DNA of 34,669 nucleotides from Natronomonas salinimetallica (GTDB lineage Archaea; Halobacteriota; Halobacteria; Halobacteriales; Haloarculaceae): positions 81,090 to 115,758 of the forward strand of contig NZ_JACDNQ010000007.1 of assembly GCF_013839515.1 (NCBI RefSeq), read 5' to 3'. The position numbers and the translations under genes are program-made. Below, one piece after another: positions 32,599 through 34,669 of this stretch; position 1 is the stretch's first letter, and every line of letters starts with the position of its first letter. Under the pieces are notes generated by a model, which was not told the DNA's origin, made no database searches, and saw only the letters and a list, made by a program, of their open reading frames with translations.

Positions 32599-33315
32599 AT
32601 GACGTTTACGCGACGGACGCTCCTCCGTCGAGGAACGGTCGCCTTCGTGGCGACGACTGCCGGCTGTCTCGGCGGCGGGGCGACGGCCGAGGACGGGGAT
32701 GAAAGCCGGCAGTCTTTTGCGACACCCACCCCTGATGCGGATATGAGCGACGATAGATCCGTGTCCGACCCGGACAACCCGACCGTGACGCTCCAGACGA
32801 CCCACGGCGAAATTACCGTCGAACTGTTCGAGGAACGTGCCCCGCGGACCGTCGAGAACTTCCTCGGACTGGCGCGACACGATCCTGCCGCCGACGCCGA
32901 TCCCGCACCCGACACCAACACCTGGGCGGATCCCGAAACCGGCGAAGTCCGCGGTGACTCCCTCTATGAGGGTACTGTCTTCCACCGGGTTATCGACGAC
33001 TTCATGATCCAAGGCGGGGATCCGGAAGGGACCGGTCGCGGTGGCCCGGGCTATCAGTTTGACGACGAGTTCCACGAAGACCTCACCCACGACGGGGCCG
33101 GAATCCTCTCGATGGCCAATTCGGGGCCGGATACGAACGGTTCGCAGTTCTTTATTACGCTAGACGCGACACCACACCTCGACGGCAAACACGCCGTCTT
33201 CGGTCAGGTGATAGATGGGATGAACGTCGTCGAGAAGATCGGTTCGCTGCCGACCGGCCGCAACGACGCGCCCAGAGAGGACGTCGAAATCGAGTCGGTC
33301 AGTATCGACCGATAA
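32599..33315 (+). CDS. Cyclophilin-type peptidyl-prolyl isomerase, Tat lipoprotein
   Basis: A 238-residue protein. TRRTLLRRG (residues 4-12) is a twin-arginine signal, followed by a hydrophobic stretch and the lipobox TAGC with Cys23, so the mature protein is a lipid-anchored exported lipoprotein. After a linker the cyclophilin domain (about 60-238) has FHRVIDDFMIQGGDP, GSQFFITLDATPHLDGKHAVFGQV and the usual catalytic Arg in FHR. It would speed proline isomerisation in proteins folding outside the cell. Residues from Met49 onward (MSDDRSVSDPDNPTVTLQTT) resemble the start of a cytosolic cyclophilin, and TCTTTTGC lies 26-30 bases before that ATG (32743), so a shorter cytosolic form is possible. 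The alternative ATG at 32594 is out of frame. Confidence 0.9.
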   Translation: MTFTRRTLLRRGTVAFVATTAGCLGGGATAEDGDESRQSFATPTPDADMSDDRSVSDPDNPTVTLQTTHGEITVELFEERAPRTVENFLGLARHDPAADADPAPDTNTWADPETGEVRGDSLYEGTVFHRVIDDFMIQGGDPEGTGRGGPGYQFDDEFHEDLTHDGAGILSMANSGPDTNGSQFFITLDATPHLDGKHAVFGQVIDGMNVVEKIGSLPTGRNDAPREDVEIESVSIDR

Positions 33316-33321
33316 ATCGGA

Positions 33322-33873
33322 CTATGCGTCCGTTTGGACGGCGTACTGGAGGACGGCTAGTGCCGAGCGGCCATCGCGCAACCGGCCGACGGCGGCCCGC
33401 TGTCGTAGCTCCTCGAACGTCGTCGTTTCGACCGTAATCGACTCGTTGTCGTCGAGATTTTGTTCCCCGACGGGCGTACAGCCGTGGGCGACGACGTAAT
33501 GAAACACCGAATCGAAGAGGCCGTTTGCGGGTTCATAGGTCCCGAGTTGCTCTATGACCCCGGCCTCGTAGCCGGTCTCCTCGGCTAGTTCCCGGTGGGC
33601 GGCCGCACGGAGGTTCTCGTCGTCCGCTTCGAGACCACCCGCGGGCAGCCCATCGTTGATCCGGTCGACCGCCTGTCGCCACTCGCGGATGACGACCACG
33701 TCACCGTCCTCGGTGAACGGCAACACGACCACCGTCGGCGGCTCCGAGACGTAGTGGAATTCGGTTTCGGTCCCGTCGGGGAGCCGTACGTCGTCACGCA
33801 CGACGTCGAATCCGGGACACGTGTAGTCGATTTCGGAGTCGAGCGTTTGCCACGCCAGGTCGCGATCGTCCAT
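33322..33873 (-). CDS. NUDIX hydrolase (ADP-ribose pyrophosphatase-like)
   Basis: A 183-residue protein with a complete Nudix box at residues 80-102: GLEADDENLRAAAHRELAEE then TGY, matching GX5EX7REUXEEXGU. The glutamates bind Mg or Mn and the enzyme cleaves a nucleoside diphosphate linked to another group. The upstream VIREWRQAVDR and INDGLPAGGLE pattern is that of ADP-ribose or nucleotide-sugar pyrophosphatases, as a housekeeping activity. ATG 33873 gives a normal family length; the frame upstream to 33933 encodes an unlikely Cys/His-rich leader. It is convergent with the cyclophilin gene (six-base gap). Confidence 0.88.
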   Translation of the reverse strand: MDDRDLAWQTLDSEIDYTCPGFDVVRDDVRLPDGTETEFHYVSEPPTVVVLPFTEDGDVVVIREWRQAVDRINDGLPAGGLEADDENLRAAAHRELAEETGYEAGVIEQLGTYEPANGLFDSVFHYVVAHGCTPVGEQNLDDNESITVETTTFEELRQRAAVGRLRDGRSALAVLQYAVQTDA

Positions 33874-34148
33874 ACTCCGACGTCGGTCGGCATGGTGAAA
33901 ACAGTACAGTATGTGTTGAGCGGCATGGCACACCGACAGGGGGCAGCCTCCCTGGACGTGAATACCGTTCGAAATACACTGTATTCCCCCTCAATGGCGA
34001 GCAGGCGGCGCGTTCGCGTTTTTCCGGCGGTGGTGCCCCGCGCGTTCGCTTTGGCCGGCCGCCGGTCGTCGATTATTTCACGGGGAGTCTGGCCACGTTC
34101 CGTTATATAAACCCGCGCTCCGGGAGACGTATGCTTCCCCGAGAGAGA
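33874..34148. other. Spacer with a palindrome and a strong TATA box
   Basis: AATACA-C-TGTATT (33973-33985) is a perfect 6-bp-arm palindrome, with a related TACAGTAT about 70 bases nearer the NUDIX gene. GTTATATAAAC (34102-34112) is a near-symmetrical TATA box. On the plus strand it points into the antisense of the CHY gene; on the minus strand it would give a leader of about 200 bases for the NUDIX gene. No gene is seen. Confidence 0.45.
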
Positions 34149-34487
34149 TCACGGTTCGGTCCCGTCGATCCACTCGAAGTAGCGGTCGTAGTGCTTCGCA
34201 CACCCCGGATTGAACGCCGACGCACAGTTCGGGCACGTCCCGGCCGATATGTACTCCGATGCAGTCATCGTCGTCCCGCAGACACCACACAGGACAGCCG
34301 GTTCCGTACGGCGATCGGCCGGCCACGGTTCCGCCCCGTGGTCGGCAAGCGTTCGGTGACAACTGAGACAGCAGTAGTACTCCGCACAGCAGCCAAAGCG
34401 GAGCGCGACGACGTCCAGTTCCGTCCCGAAATGTACACACCGGGTTTCGCCATCCATCCCGACCCCATAGACGTTCTCGTGTGACAC
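34149..34487 (-). CDS. CHY zinc-finger protein
   Basis: A 112-residue protein with the CHY zinc-finger pattern: GMDGETRCVHFGTELDVVAL, then FGCCAEYYCCLSCHRTLADH, then LCGVCGTTMTASEYIS and CPNCASAFNPGCAKHYDRYF. These Cys/His sets would bind three zinc ions. Eukaryotic relatives are parts of RING ubiquitin ligases; the free-standing archaeal proteins have no established role. The start is GTG 34487, supported by a minus-strand GATATAATA centred about 27 bases upstream. The first in-frame ATG would remove only ten residues. An inverted repeat pair overlaps the start and lies upstream of the promoter. Confidence 0.85.
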   Translation of the reverse strand: MSHENVYGVGMDGETRCVHFGTELDVVALRFGCCAEYYCCLSCHRTLADHGAEPWPADRRTEPAVLCGVCGTTMTASEYISAGTCPNCASAFNPGCAKHYDRYFEWIDGTEP

Positions 34488-34628
34488 GACGGGTCATGCG
34501 TCCTCTCTGTTATTATATCGAATGGGCGGAGACGTCTGTTCCGATAGCAGTTCCAGATACGGCGTACTGCTGACTGATACTGTCGGACGTAACTACTTGA
34601 ATCGAAAATCTCTGAGCGTCGTGTCACA
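34480..34628. repeat. 12-bp inverted repeats around the CHY promoter
   Basis: TGTGACACGACG (34480-34491) and CGTCGTGTCACA (34617-34628) are perfect inverted copies. The left copy overlaps the GTG start and lies in the symmetrical CGTGT-G-ACACG (34478-34488); the right copy is partly symmetrical. The minus-strand TATA box (34511-34520) lies between them. Operator pair or small-element ends are both possible. The rest of the region to the window edge holds nothing recognisable. Confidence 0.6.
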
Positions 34629-34669
34629 GTACGGTTTCGTCTATCTGAACGATTCAGGTATTCACGAAA

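Noticed and set aside
34131-34484. 117-codon plus-strand frame after the strong TATA box
   Set aside because: It is antisense to a clear CHY zinc-finger gene and its product is Arg-rich without any domain; kept only as a possible antisense RNA.

Overview
The window comes from a haloarchaeon (class Halobacteria). The proteins are very acidic, the coding DNA is GC-rich with a strong G/C preference at third positions, and many start codons lie 24-29 bases after an AT-rich TATA-like element with no Shine-Dalgarno sequence, as expected for leaderless archaeal transcripts. The gene content is archaeal: Pus10, a CDC48/VAT-type AAA ATPase, CofH for coenzyme F420, a fused siroheme decarboxylase, PspA and small winged-helix regulators. 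I cannot name the genus from the sequence.

Layout. 1-2868 is backbone: the 3' end of an SDR dehydrogenase, then moaA divergent from an Mrp/NBP35 iron-sulfur carrier ATPase. 2869-8785 looks like an acquired soft-metal (copper) cassette with damaged ends. It holds a start-less YHS/TRASH stub, a two-HMA Cu+ P1B-ATPase, a permease carrying two YHS domains, a membrane-anchored winged-helix protein with a Met/His-rich external loop, and a multicopper-oxidase N-terminal remnant ending in two hairpins. 8972-18516 is backbone again: HtpX protease, dapA-dapB, a winged-helix regulator, a metallophosphoesterase, PspA, threonyl-tRNA synthetase, a conserved protein with an octapeptide repeat, and Pus10.

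18744-23732 is a more variable cell-surface locus. It has two small proteins (one a winged-helix regulator) and two overlapping genes for large exported proteins. One exported protein contains an AT-rich mosaic block and the other a poly-glycine repeat linker. 23812-25840 holds rnhB and cofH. 25841-26559 is a gene-free, repeat-bearing stretch with a probable decayed small membrane-protein gene. 26560-34487 holds the CDC48 ATPase, small regulators and membrane proteins, a siroheme decarboxylase fusion, a divergent TrpD-like protein, an HTH/membrane-protein pair, a Tat-lipoprotein cyclophilin, a NUDIX hydrolase and a CHY zinc-finger protein.

The best candidate for an under-described system is the copper cassette, in particular the proposed membrane-bound one-component metal sensor at 7767-8360 together with the dual-YHS permease. 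Other points of interest are the mosaic surface protein, the possible two-isoform cyclophilin, the TrpD homologue without the usual phosphoribosyl-diphosphate motif, and paired operator-like sites at the CHY gene. All functional statements rest on motif recognition by eye; no search was run.
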